A DNA stretch of 64,000 bases from Lytechinus pictus (GCF_037042905.1 NW_026974140.1:17100001-17164000), one strand, 5' to 3'. Shown: positions 37,401 through 46,353, numbered from the stretch's first letter. Notes: generated by a model from the letters alone, not told the origin. Program-made: numbers and translations.

Positions 37401-38295
37401 TTCCTTTTTTTCCCAGATATCCGTGCCTCTCGATACTCAGCAGCAACGACGTTCACACCTCCTGAAAACGTGTGAGGGTTTGAATGCCAGGAAACATCCA
37501 GAAAACATTGATGGTCTGAGCGCCGACACCTTAAAGAAAATGAATAACATTTTCGTTATAGATAAATTCAAAACTCTTTATTGTTATATTCCCAAAGCTG
37601 GTTGTACAACTATGAAGCGAATGCTTCTTGTGCTCACTGGCCATATAAACTCAACTAACATATGCCATGAAGAAGTTCATGCACTTGCCTCGAAGCACTT
37701 TCCATCATTGGGTAAGTTCAGTCAGGAAGATGCAAAAGAGAAAATAAAAAGATATCGTAAACTGATATTTGTTCGCGAACCGTTTTCACGGATTTTGTCC
37801 GCATATCGGGATAAACTCGAATCAAAGGGACCTTTCAAGAAAAATTTTCTGCCTCGTATGATCAACAGGGATGTTAGATCAATGGCTACTGGTAATGAAG
37901 ACCTCAACATTACTTTCGGTAATTTTATTGATTACGTCAGTAATCCATGGAATACGCTCGCTGATCCTCCAGAAGAACATTGGAGGGAGATGTTCCGCCT
38001 ATGCTATCCATGCCGAGTTCCTTACGATTTTATTGGACGTTTTGAAACATTTAACGAAGATGTTCGCGAGGGTTTGCAAAAAATTACACAAGATGTTGAC
38101 ATAGAAATCCCTGCGTCATCGAATCCTACTAAAAGTGGTGACTTGGACACTTTGGTTAAATACTACTTGCAACTTAGTTCGACACAATTAGAATCGCTCT
38201 ACAAGAGACTCGCGACAGATATAGAATTATTCAACTACAGAGTTCCGTCTTTTCTTTCTGATCGTTTAAACTCTTCTCTTCATAATGGACTTTAG
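24310..38295 (+). CDS. Carbohydrate sulfotransferase, HNK-1 family (CHST8-14-like), three exons
   Basis: Golgi type II membrane enzyme that moves sulfate from PAPS onto a sugar of glycoproteins or proteoglycans (sulfotransferase family 2). Coding exons 24310-24385, 32680-32795 and 37417-38295 splice in phase (1 and 0) to a 356-residue protein, the usual family length. Residues 7-23 form the signal anchor, followed by a short stem. IPKAGCTTMKR (122-132) is the 5'-phosphosulfate-binding motif and IFVREPFSRILSAYRDK (181-197) the 3'-phosphate-binding motif. HWREMFRLCYPC followed by YDFIGRFETF is the conserved C-terminal block of the CHST8-14 group. N-glycosylation sequons are NVT, NST, NIT and NSS. 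Which sugar it sulfates, and which vertebrate paralogue is closest, cannot be read from here. The introns are 8.3 and 4.6 kb and filled with repeats. Confidence 0.88.
25930..27615 (+). pseudogene. Decayed LINE in sulfotransferase intron 1
   Basis: Reverse-transcriptase motifs appear in order but in different frames: APGSDSIAARVVKE (about 25995), IPIYKKGDKHDITNYRPIAL (about 26149), MDLSKAFDTIDH (26415), LRWLYSYLSHRN (about 26494) and FSLFADDTT (26639). An A-run at 26453-26467 breaks the frame after DTIDH, and a further indel lies before LGPLLF. The 3' end is AATAAATAAATTGAACTGAA (27604), a tail similar in style to that of the LINE at 16403. It is not functional. Confidence 0.8.
27620..28679. 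other. Intron sequence, nothing recognised
   Basis: Part of the first intron of the sulfotransferase gene. AT-rich, without recognisable repeat ends. Confidence 0.4.
28680..29485. mobile_element. TA-flanked MITE (family 2, copy A), interrupted by another MITE
   Basis: Ends are CACTCTAAAAATATTGGGTA (left, once the inner insertion is removed) and the inverse of CACTGTAAAAATATTGGGTA (right), each flanked by TA (28678-28679, 29486-29487). Net length is about 250 bp. Inner words AATTATGTGTCCAACCAA and TGCCCA are shared with copies at 30304, 39396 and 40025. TA duplication suggests a Tc1/mariner-type mover. The left arm was cut by the 553-bp element at 28688. Confidence 0.75.
28688..29240. mobile_element. 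553-bp MITE with TAA target duplication (PIF/Harbinger-like)
   Basis: Perfect 15-bp terminal inverted repeats TACCCTTTTTACACA at 28688-28702 and 29226-29240, flanked by TAA at 28685-28687 and 29241-29243. A 3-bp TWA duplication is typical of PIF/Harbinger transposons. The interior repeats CCCCGTACTAT and TTAGCCCCACCTATAGTACGG words many times on both strands, including two near-perfect palindromes at about 28919-28983 and 29151-29215. No coding capacity, so it would be moved in trans. Confidence 0.85.
29500..30300. other. Intron sequence between two MITE copies
   Basis: No gene or repeat recognised. Includes the short palindromic word GTTAGCGCTAACA at 30118-30131. Confidence 0.4.
30304..30545. 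mobile_element. TA-flanked MITE (family 2, copy B)
   Basis: Same family and orientation as 28680-29485: starts CACTATTGGGTGAAGG, ends CCAATATTTTTTAAAGTG, flanked by TA on both sides (30302-30303, 30546-30547). Shares TTTCTTTTGGGCATTTTTAT and AATTACCCTCG words with the other copies. Confidence 0.7.
30550..31220. other. Intron sequence, nothing recognised
   Basis: The 72-codon plus-strand frame at 30862-31080 has no family resemblance and lies inside an intron of the sulfotransferase gene; no splice signals support it as an alternative exon. Confidence 0.4.
31229..31345 (-). repeat. SINE/LINE 3'-tail fragment with (TAA)n
   Basis: AATAATAATAATATAGAGTA then TTTATAAAGCGCC and GTGCTCAAGGCGCT. The same tail design, with an (ATT)n end and GCGC words, occurs at 38830-38945 and in the full SINEs at 46354 and 48375. 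No tRNA head is attached. Confidence 0.6.
31419..31496. repeat. (CA)n and (TA)n microsatellites
   Basis: CA dinucleotides at 31418-31450 are followed by an uninterrupted TA run at 31457-31496; a second TA run is at 31602-31618. The Tyr-Ile frames across these runs are artefacts. Confidence 0.9.
31830..32679. other. Intron sequence with a GC tract
   Basis: End of sulfotransferase intron 1. It carries a G-run/CTTCACCCCCGCCCCC tract at 32367-32407 related to those at 2661 and 21369. No coding exon seen before exon 2. Confidence 0.4.
32680..32795 (+). CDS. Sulfotransferase exon 2: stem region
   Basis: Starts after a pyrimidine-rich CCCTTATTTCAG acceptor and ends AAA|GTAAGT, a near-consensus donor. 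It has 116 bases: two that complete a codon, then 38 codons of polar stem with the sequon NVT. Phases match both neighbours. Confidence 0.75.
33391..33714 (-). other. Open frame of uncertain status downstream of a TATA-like box
   Basis: A 107-codon minus-strand frame starts at 33714. About 105 bases upstream in the same sense there is TATATATAAAAG (about 33819-33830). The predicted protein is polar/aromatic with no recognised motif. It lies in intron 2 of the sulfotransferase. Chance is a fair explanation; a small nested gene cannot be excluded. Confidence 0.15.
33840..34886. other. Intron 2 sequence, nothing recognised
   Basis: AT-rich, no gene. The preceding part at 33180-33245 has the words TGATGATGTCACATCCCCACTTTC, reminiscent of the repeat family at 41549. 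Confidence 0.4.
34895..35235. mobile_element. 341-bp hAT-like MITE with 8-bp target duplication
   Basis: Ends CAGTGGCGTA and TACGCCACTG are inverse copies. Perfect 8-bp direct repeats CAAGAACA flank it at 34887-34894 and 35236-35243, as expected for hAT-type insertion. The interior holds GCTCGCGCTTCGCGCTCGCA twice (34947 and 35052, slightly varied) and a G-run/C-run pair. No coding frame. It lies in sulfotransferase intron 2. Confidence 0.88.
35820..35885. repeat. Fragment of a CACTGGCGGATCCAGG repeat
   Basis: ACACTGGCGGATCCAGG followed by a G-run and CCCGTGCCCCCC. Related to the fuller element at 55106-55316. No second end found here. Confidence 0.5.
36090..36323 (-). mobile_element. tRNA-derived SINE (type 2), tRNA-Met-like head
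   Basis: On the minus strand it begins TGGGTTATGTGGTCCAGTGG, then TTAGAGCATTGTACTCATAATC (CAT at the anticodon position), then GGTTGTGAGTTTGAATCCCA, i.e. A-box, Met-type anticodon loop and B-box. The body includes GAGACAATGGCAGAG/CTCTGCCATTGTCTC and GGGTCTTTTTATCAAAG. A second copy is at 54233-54418, lacking the outer head. Possibly functional as a SINE in the past; no coding. Confidence 0.7.
36330..37416. other. End of sulfotransferase intron 2
   Basis: AT-rich, no gene. Ends with the CTTTTTTTCCCAG acceptor of exon 3. The apparent extension of the catalytic frame back to 37306 is intronic. Confidence 0.5.
37417..38295 (+). CDS. Sulfotransferase exon 3: catalytic domain
   Basis: Begins at a CTTTTTTTCCCAG acceptor; the open frame extends upstream to 37306 but that part is intron. 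It encodes 292 residues with both PAPS-binding motifs and ends at TAG. A single large catalytic exon is common in this family. Confidence 0.9.
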   Translation: MSVPLDTQQQRRSHLLKTCEGLNARKHPENIDGLSADTLKKMNNIFVIDKFKTLYCYIPKAGCTTMKRMLLVLTGHINSTNICHEEVHALASKHFPSLGKFSQEDAKEKIKRYRKLIFVREPFSRILSAYRDKLESKGPFKKNFLPRMINRDVRSMATGNEDLNITFGNFIDYVSNPWNTLADPPEEHWREMFRLCYPCRVPYDFIGRFETFNEDVREGLQKITQDVDIEIPASSNPTKSGDLDTLVKYYLQLSSTQLESLYKRLATDIELFNYRVPSFLSDRLNSSLHNGL

Positions 38296-38299
38296 TATG

Positions 38300-38745
38300 A
38301 TAGCAAGTGCCTAAGATAATTGTGATCTATCTTTATTTGTTTGCTGATGTGCCTCTATCATGTCTATAGAAAAGTAGCTATTAATCAGTGGTGTTTTGTG
38401 AGTTGTGTACGACTTTTTCAAACCATTGAAACGGTTCTTGGGTAATAAATGTTAATCAGACTCCCAATAATCTGAGCGAGTCTTTCCTTTGACGATCGGG
38501 CCTTCCCACTCTTTCCTCTTCCAGACATGATGTTTTACTGATGAGAAAATTTAAAACAACCAAAAAAAAAAAGACTCCCATCTGCTAAAGTCTTCTAATT
38601 ATGATGATGATTATGGTCTGCGTATACAGCAATACTTTTTTTTACTCAAATTGGAATCAAAAGTCTATAATTTATGAAAAATAGGCATAGGCCTGATCTT
38701 CTTTGAAACATAAAGGAACATTGGGGTATCTCATTTAGGACAGAA
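38300..38745. other. 3' flank / untranslated region of the sulfotransferase gene
   Basis: Follows the TAG at 38293-38295. An AATAAA occurs within GGTAATAAATG near 38442, about 150 bases past the stop, a plausible polyadenylation signal. Confidence 0.4.
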
Positions 38746-38748
38746 CCA

Positions 38749-39073
38749 GGGGCTGTTTCATAAAGCTGTTTATGCAAATAAGCTACCGGGGCTTTGCCCC
38801 AGACCCCACGCAGTGATCCTTTATTGTTGTAAATGATATAATAATAATAATGATAATAATATAGGGTATTTATATTGCGCACATATCCACCTTGTTAGGT
38901 GCTCAAGGCGCTCCTATATTACCCGGCTAAGCTAATAATAATAATAATATATCAATTTATTCACCATTAATGTTCATTGGTAATATCGTGTTATTTATAG
39001 GGCGTAAGAAAGGATACAAATCTTTCTTAAAGTCACTCCTAACTTACGAACAGCTTTATGAAACGACCCCCAG
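38749..39073. mobile_element. MITE family 3, copy with an inserted SINE tail
   Basis: Left end GGGGCTGTTTCATAAAGCTG and right end CAGCTTTATGAAACGACCCC are inverse copies. GTGATCCTTTATTGTTGTAA (38812) and AATGTTCATTGGTAATAT (38969) match the interior of the intact copies at 54595 and 59179. Between them, 38830-38950 is a foreign (TAA)n / GTGCTCAAGGCGCTC tail. No target duplication established. Confidence 0.6.
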
Positions 39074-39395
39074 GTCAAAATTCGTTTGCAAAGTCGTTCG
39101 TAACTTATGAACAGCTTAATGAAACACCCAACAGAAGCAAACATTGGAGATCGTAATATAATGGAAAAATAGAATGAGAATTTGGGTAATAATTCACCAT
39201 CACTATTCACATTCTATTATTCCATTATATTTTCCATGCGAATATTAGTGATAATATTCGAATTCTAATGGTCTGACAATCACCCAGATGTGGGTCTTTT
39301 TGCCGTACCCTTTGGACATTGTTTCATGCTATAATGTTATTTATTAAATAGTTCTTGATTGAAAGCCGTTTTTTTTACTTTAACGCTACATACAA

Positions 39396-39619
39396 CACTG
39401 TAAAAAAATATTGGGTAAAATTTTAACCAGCACGAGGGTAATTATGTGTCCAACCAATTCGGGGCAGTATTTCACCCAATGCGGGAAGCATATTGTCCAG
39501 TAAGGTTAAAAAATTAGCATCAAAATTTTCATCACACTGGATGAATAAAAAATGCCCAATGTTGGTTGGACACAATAATTACCTTCATGGAGCAGTTTTA
39601 CCCAATATTCTTTAGAATG
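39396..39619. mobile_element. MITE family 2, copy C
   Basis: Starts CACTGTAAAAAAATATTGGG; ends CCAATATTCTTTAGAATG. Opposite orientation to copies A and B. Flanks read AA on both sides rather than TA. It lies in the first half of the 650-bp tandem duplication. Confidence 0.75.
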
Positions 39620-40024
39620 AAGTTTGATTACATTTGCAAACTTCTCACTATATGCCGTATCTTACCAACGGAGACGTAGCGACAACGTTTCCATGGTTTC
39701 AAAGGGGGTTGGGTGTCCCCAGGATTGCACGGTCGAGGAGATTATGGCGACGCATCGTGGCGTATCTGATGTAACACCCACCAGAAGCATACATTGGAGA
39801 TCATAATGGAAAAATAGAATGAGAATTTCGCTAATAATTTATCAATATTCGCATTCTATTTTTCCATTATATTTTCCATGAGAATATTGGTGATAATATT
39901 CGAATTCTAATGACAATCACCCAGATGTGGGTCTTCATACCTTATCCATTGGACATTGTTTCATGTTATAAATGTTCTTTATTATTTATTAAATAGTTCT
40001 TGATTGAAAAGCATTTTTTTACAA

Positions 40025-40255
40025 AACTGTAAAAAATATTGGGTAAAATTTCAACCAGCACGAGGGTAATTATGTGTCCAACCAATTTTGGGCAGTATTT
40101 TACCCTATTCGGGAAGCATATTGTCCAGTAAGGTTAAAAAATAAGCATCAAAATTATCATCACACTGGATGAATAAAAATGCCCAAAAGAAATGCCCAAT
40201 GTTGGTTGGACACAATAATTACCCTAATCAGTTTTACCCAATAATTTTTAGAGTG
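40025..40255. mobile_element. MITE family 2, copy D
   Basis: Duplicate of copy C within the second half of the tandem duplication: starts AACTGTAAAAAATATTGGG, ends CCAATAATTTTTAGAGTG. Confidence 0.75.
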
Positions 40256-40397
40256 AAGTTTGATTACATTTGCAAACTTCTCACTATATATGCCGTATCT
40301 TACCAACGGAGACGTCGCGACAACGTTTCCATGGTTTCAAAGGGGTCCCCAAGATTGCACGGTCGATGAGATTGCGGCGACGCATCGTGGCGTATCT

Positions 40398-40683
40398 GGG
40401 CCCCGTCTTACAAAGACAATCATGAAAGAGTTACGATTGATCCGATCAATCGTAACTCTATGGAAATCCATCGGTGTCATAATTTTTTTCTACGAAAATT
40501 TTGCACAGTGTCCTTTTGAATGCAAAAAGAAGCACAGTGAATTTAAAAAAAAACGATGAATGCATGAATATACATCATAGCTAGAAAATATTTTGAACAT
40601 GCATAACAGATGTTGTTGACGTTGCTGGCCGTCCACAGTTGCGATTGATCGGATCAGTTGTAACCCTTTCTAAGATGGGGCCC
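40398..40683. mobile_element. MITE family 4, copy 1
   Basis: Ends GGGCCCCGTCTTACAAAGA and CTTTCTAAGATGGGGCCC are inverse copies, followed inward by GATTGATC(C/G)GATCA. The interior has TTTGCACAGTGTCCTTTT and AATATACATCATAGCTAG, shared with copies at 50468-51042 and 62145-62423. No coding. Confidence 0.75.
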
Positions 40684-40832
40684 AGGTGTCTCTCATCCCC
40701 CGCCCCCCTTTCTCCGTATACGCCACTTCTGATCCTATACGCTCGTAAAGAGTAATTAAGGGTATTAAAATTGTCAAATTCTGCAAAAGAGTTTTTTTTT
40801 TTCCTAATAATAAAAATAGAATATGTGTGGCA

Positions 40833-41415
40833 TGGCCCTGGGAAGCAGGGTTGCTGGGGATCACTGGCGTACAGGTAAGGGGGACTTGGGGGACTCTTCC
40901 CCCCAAAAAAAAAATCACGACCAAGAAAAAAAAAAGAGAATAGGAAAAAAAAGGAAACGAATAAGGGTGTAAATGTCAAAATCTATCACAAACTTGGATT
41001 TTTGCTCGATCGCTTCGCTCGCTCACAACTTTTCATCAATTTTACGTGATACGCCATATTGAGCCTCCTCAAAATTTTGGGCTCATTACGCTAATGCTGG
41101 GGGTGCTGAAGCATCCCCAATATTTTCCTTGGGGGTGCTGCGTGTATTATTCTCCATAGACAGCACCCCCTGGAATTCTGGTAGGTGTTATAGAATGGAA
41201 AAATGTAACCAAAATGACCTATATTTCGTAGTGAAATCCTTTTTTTTTTGGCTTGTCAAATTTTTTGAAACCAAGATCATTAAGTAGTGATTTTTTTTGC
41301 TCAGTGTCAAATATCACGGGAAAAAGTTACCTTTAACCCCCCCCCTTTTTTTTTTTTTTTGCTTGTCAAATTCACATCAGCACCCCCAGTAAAAAAAATG
41401 GTTTCCATGGCTCTG
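40833..41415. repeat. Repeat cluster with CCCTGGGAAGC and GGTGCTG arms
   Basis: Holds GGCCCTGGGAAGCAGGG (40833), TCACTGGCGTACAGGTAAGG (40861), TTGCTCGATCGCTTCGCTCG (41001), GGGGGTGCTGAAGCATCCCC (41098) and CACCCCCTGGAATTCTGGT (41164). These are pieces of the repeat at 23784-24053 and of a CGCTTCGCTCGC element. Poly-A, poly-T and poly-C runs abound. No gene. Confidence 0.5.
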
Positions 41416-41548
41416 ATTTGAAGCACTATTTAGAGAGAGAAAACATGACGGAGCACTTTTCCATGTTTAGGGTGTATTTGAAAAGCCTGGGTCAACCTTG
41501 TATGACACCCCCATCCACTTCTCGAGCATCAACTTCATTCTCTTTGAA

Positions 41549-42114
41549 TTAAAGCCCTACTCCGCCGGGATGAAAATCAGAGTGCAATATCATGTAAATT
41601 TCATAAAAATCTTATAACAAATAACAAAGTTATTGAATTTCAAAATTAAGCAATATTTTGAAGAAAAAAAATTGCATGCATGTCATCATGAATATTCGTT
41701 AGGTGGACTGATGATGTCGTGTACCTACTTTTTTTTTCTTATGCTATTACATGAAAAAAGAAGATTATAGACATTTCATATTTTTATATTATGGGTATGT
41801 ATGCGTGTCTCCGGCTTATAATAAATAAGTTATACCAATGAATATCTAAAATGTATTGAATTAGCTATCAATCGTTTTTTTTTAAGATAACATTGAAATA
41901 AACATATTAATTAAATCACAAAGAACAAGTGGGGACATGACATCATCAAATTGGTCATTGAATATTCATGAAGACTTGCACAGAACTGTCTCACCGAAAT
42001 AATGCGAATCTTTCAAATGTCATAATTTCGTTATTCCTTGTCCGATTTCGATCCAAATGTTAGTGTTTTGTTTGTCTTTCGTTATATATTTTCAATCTGG
42101 AGTACCCCTTTAAG
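41549..42114. mobile_element. MITE family 5 with TTAAAG...TACTCC inverted ends
   Basis: Left end TTAAAGCCCTACTCCGCC; right end reads inversely CTTAAAGGGGTACTCCAG. It contains two inverted arms of (GG)TGATGATGTCGTGT and CATCATCAAATTGG. Partial relatives, recognised by GTGAGTGATGTCATC..., TTTTACATCTGATTTCGATG and a final GGACTTGCCCTTTA-like end, are at 49618-49813 and 57664-57850. Confidence 0.6.
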
Positions 42115-43000
42115 CATAAATTAATCCACATTTTGATGTCGCAATGTCCCACAAGAAAGGCCAATGACAATCTAATTAGTTGAATGTGAATATTACCAAA
42201 TCATAATCGTAATCTAACATTGCTTTAATACTACTTAAATTTAAATGTTATGCGATATGGGCCATATAGGCCTACACAGTGATATGAGCCTTCTTTCAGC
42301 ACTCATCAGAAAACCTCTTATTCCAATATTTTGTTATTACTTTGAACGTCTTCATTCTTTTTTTAAATTCACATTCTTAAGATTTTGCGCCAACAACTTG
42401 CGAGTCCATAGTATGAATTAAAAAATATGAAGGTTTAAAAAAATTGGCATGATATCTTTAATCAAATATGATACATCATTCAAACATAAAAATTATAATA
42501 AACGGTAACTAACCTTTTTCAGTGCTCATATCTATTGGACCATATCACATAAAAATAATGTCATCCAGTTGTAAAAAAAAAAACATAGTTTATGGGGTGG
42601 GGTAAAGATGTTGCAATACCCATCAAGATTGTCATCATTTTTTGTGTGGGACACGCTGCAAGTTATATTGCATGTTTAATTGGATGGTAATGCAGACAGC
42701 AAATAAAATAATTTGTGCAATACTTCTTGAAATATGATATGTGTACTTTTTACTGGGCGTAGGTCAATACGATAGGCTCATAGTTTTTGATACAGTTTAC
42801 GGACACAATACGGCTTTAGCCCCCCCCCCCCCCCCCCTCCATTGGTGGTGCCAAAACAAGAAGAGAAAGAAAAAAAAGGATCAGAGCAGAAAGGAAAAAG
42901 AAAAATATGTCTGATTGATTATTTGATTGATTGATTGGTTGAATGATTTTTTAGAATTTCAAAGTCAATTATATTAACAAAATTTCAAACTTTCTGATCA
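42115..43000. other. Non-coding stretch with a long C-run
   Basis: AT-rich with a C-run at 42819-42838. Nothing else recognised. Confidence 0.4.
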
Positions 43001-43004
43001 GTGA

Positions 43005-43057
43005 GGGGAAATCCCCGCGAAGACTCGTGCGCGTAATCTTCGCCTCGGGGATTCCCC
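43005..43057. other. Imperfect GC hairpin with a kappaB-like arm
   Basis: GGGGAAATCCCCGCGAAGA (43005-43023) pairs with TCTTCGCCTCGGGGATTCCC (43037-43056) around a 13-base loop. The arm GGGGATTCCCC fits the palindromic Rel/NF-kappaB site consensus. Whether it is a regulatory site or a repeat fossil is not known. Confidence 0.4.
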
Positions 43058-43674
43058 GAAGATGGCGCACATGAGTCTTGCCATTGCACAGGCTGTAATT
43101 TGTAATAGTAACACTAGTAATAAATTATTGAAAAAATTGAATTGAATTAAACTATTACAGAACTTCTTTATGTGATCAACAATTGGCGGATGTCATCTAA
43201 TTCTAGACTTTTTGTGGACGGGCTCAGTAAACAAGCCAGGTTGGTGTCATTGGTGTCAAATAAAGTTCAGTCGGCCGGAACTCGTCTGACCCATGGAGCG
43301 AACAGTACTAACACGTAGCTCCATCCATGGTTGACCTAGATCAATCGGTTTACGTACCGGTATACCAGCGGCCAATTTAACGTTGCCTCCATTGCATAGC
43401 AGAGTTTCACTGAATGAGAATTTCGAACCAGGCTACGAACTTCAAGTTCAACTCTCTGGTATAAATAAGTGGTATTATTTAAGTGCAACTTCAAGCTGAG
43501 AAGACAGCAACAATACTGAGCTAGCCAGGTAGATATAATTATAATTTTTCCCAACGAATTCTATCTTTTCTTTTGTAATGACCTGAGTGAGACTGAGTGA
43601 CGATGACGTTTAACTCTCCTAGTAACAAGGTCAAGGGCCAAGGCCTAACGTTAATTGTTTGTTGTATGGCAAGT

Positions 43675-44791
43675 TCCCCCAAGTCTGCGCAGTCCCCCTT
43701 GTCTGCGCACACGCGTATCTGCGCGATTCTAGTAAAAGAAGATACGCAAAGAAAAATAACTTTACACATGCACCACATAGACAGATTATAAGATATTCAT
43801 TAAAAAATTCGACTCAAAATGATGGAAAAATTATGAATTTGGGGCATTTCATGTGACAGCCTCAAAATGCAGCCTTTAATTCTCATCAAAATACCCGAAT
43901 CGTGTGCAAACTGCAAAGTGAATGAGTGCGCAAACATGGGGTACCATTTTTTTTTCAATCTGAAAATGACTGCCCGAGGTTTTTTCAAAGAAAATCCTAT
44001 ATTTCTTTCAAATTGAGATATTTGGTACACTTATGATGGGGTGTCCAAACTTCGCGGACTTTTCAAAAATATTCTTCAGGCTTAAATTTGTTCACAAAAT
44101 ATTCATAATTTATACAAAACCAATTCAAGAAATATTTACCACATTGACGGCAAGATCCTAAACTATAAAATCATGGATGAAAATGTAAAGTCTACCGGTC
44201 AAGGGGTTTCGCCGGTATCGCTATCTCAAAATTCTATTCCGATCGGCGAATGCGCGCTGTGCTGGAAAACCGTTCTGAAAAGTGTGACCTAACTTCGCGG
44301 ACCAAAGTTTTTGTGGAGATTTAAACAAAAACTCAAGCTCAAAAAGTGAAATATTTATACCAGATTGACAGCAAAATGCTATAGAATCGGTTAGTACCAC
44401 ATTTAACTCACATTTTTGATGATTTCTGCTTGCAAAATGGTGATATCGTGATGCTTGTTGAGAATATCAGATTTCTTCAAAACGGGGGCCAACGGTGACA
44501 AATTTGCCGATCTTTTGTCAATATTTTCATGATTACTGAACTCATCCTAAAGAAACTTACACCAAAGGGTAATTCAAGGTCGCTTTTCACGTTGATGATG
44601 TCAGATTTTAAGGATATCGGCTAGTTTTTGAGATAATGACCGTCCGCAAAGTATGGACACGCGCGAAGTTTGGACTCACTGCCATACTCATTATAATATA
44701 AGGAACATTATTAACAGAAAGATTTTGTGAAATAAAAAGAAGTTCATGTTACATCTTCTTAACTCAAATCGTTAGGTGCGCAGACTTGGGG
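43675..44791. mobile_element. 1.1-kb non-autonomous inverted-repeat element
   Basis: Left end CCCCCAAGTCTGCGCA, with a second CCCCTTGTCTGCGCAC just inside; right end TGCGCAGACTTGGGG is its inverse. The word CCAAACTTCGCGGAC and variants occurs near 44045, 44289 and, inverted, 44645 and 44674, as subterminal or internal motif repeats. No open frame above about 75 codons. Target duplication not identified. Confidence 0.6.
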
Positions 44792-45561
44792 ACCACCATC
44801 ATAAATCAGATACCTTTCTGACTGTCCTGCTCTGTCCTGACAAAGTTGAGGGTAGAAAAATAAACTCTTATTTAAACTAACAAGTTAATTACAGTCTTCT
44901 AATTATAAGACTCTCACAGTACAGTACTATACTGACATGACTGGCTAATCATGGTGGTAGATCTAATCATGAGAGGAATGTGTTGGAAAGGATTTTGCCA
45001 AATTTTGTCCTCCTAAGTTGGCAATTTTATTGTTTGAATTATAAGATATTTAAATTTTTAAAGATTTGACAGTAAGGTCCAACTTGACTGAACCATTAAA
45101 ACAATGGTATACATGTATATCCACATATCGTCGGCCTTATGCCAGAACAGGGCCTTACATGTAGCTGCTTTTTTGGCATTCCGAGATAAAAGCCTTTAAA
45201 GTTTTTCCATTATATTGGATCAGGGTTAGTTGGAACGCGGGGTAAGTTGAAACATCGTAATTCTCTTTAACGCCAATAAATAAATTTATACAATACTGCC
45301 CTCAATTTATTGCCATTATCAACAGTCATCCACCATATTACAGACAACACATTTGCAACAAGCCTGGTGAAGTTAGAAAGGATTTTTTTTTTCACCTTCT
45401 GAGTAATTTTTTTTCTTTCAGAAATGTTTCATTATCTCAGAGAAGTTTATAGATCAAGTTTGCCAGTTTGGGGGTATAATAGACACTTGTACCAAGCTAC
45501 AAAATAAGGTTATTAATATGCCATGGTGAAGTCCCTTTTTTGTGCTGTAAGCTTATAAATC

Positions 45562-46208
45562 GTTGGCGTTCATCCGAACCGTCGTATCAGTCAATTTTGG
45601 TCAACATTTTTTTTTAGATTTTTGCAGAAAATGAATGTACAAGTCCTATTCTATTCATAAATGAATTTCTAGGCAGCAATTTATTTTAGTTTCTGAGATA
45701 TGAGGGGATTTTCACGACGATGCCATACAATTTTTTTAGAAAATGCGCAAATCCCATTGGAAACGTGTACTGTAGCAGAACGGTACGATGTTTGGACTGA
45801 CTGCGATTTCAGTGCGCGCAGTCAACCAAACTGTTGTATCGGCCATCTGCACTGCATTGACTTTGTACGTGAAAAGCGTTTTGACTGACCAAGCGCATTG
45901 AAATCGCGGTCAGGATTGTTGTATTCCATATGGCGTTTTTGTACAGGGGAAATCTAAACCGCTCAAACCGAAATTACAAGCACGGAGCTCTTTTGCGATA
46001 TTATCTATAATCCTCGGTTTTGTGTAAAAATAAGGATACCATTGTCAAGCAATTGTCTTGGTCTTTCCAACCATGCATTTTTCTAGCAATGAATATTTTG
46101 TAAGGCCGGAGAACTAAATTTATAGTAAACTTTGAAGTCAATTTTCTCTGAAATGGGTTTTCAACCGTCGTATGTGGATACGATGGTTCGGATGACCGCT
46201 GACGAAAT
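45562..46208. mobile_element. Nested ~650-bp inverted-repeat element
   Basis: CGTTGGCGTTCATCCGAACC then GTCGTATC (45562-45589) is mirrored by GATACGATGGTTCGGATGACCG (about 46178-46199). The interior has GTTTGGACTGACTGCGATTT and GCGCGCAGTCAACCAAAC, themselves an inverted pair. Lies inside 45217-47953. Target duplication not established. Confidence 0.5.
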
Positions 46209-46353
46209 GTCACATGATCCTCTGGGGATAGTTGGAACAAAATTGAAGGGGCTATTTGGAACATGTTCCAACTTACCCCAAACATAATTATGAATAAAAA
46301 CATTGGATTTGAGAAAAAAATGTATACAGTATTTCACACTCTTTTGAACATGT

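Larger units (their letters stand above)
39122..40397. repeat. Tandem duplication, period about 650 bp, two copies
   Basis: Copy 1 starts at AACACCCAACAGAAGC (about 39122) and copy 2 at AACACCCACCAGAAGC (39773). Both contain GGAAAAATAGAATGAGAATT, AATCACCCAGATGTGGGTC, a family-2 MITE (39396 or 40025), GAAGTTTGATTACATTTGC and CAACGTTTCCATGGTTTC in the same order. They differ at many positions, so the duplication is not recent. The MITE was present before the duplication. Confidence 0.85.

Noticed and set aside
37306..37416. Upstream part of the catalytic open frame as the sulfotransferase N-terminus
   Set aside because: It lacks a membrane anchor, is AT-rich intronic sequence, and a strong CTTTTTTTCCCAG acceptor at 37416 joins in phase to an exon with a stem sequence.
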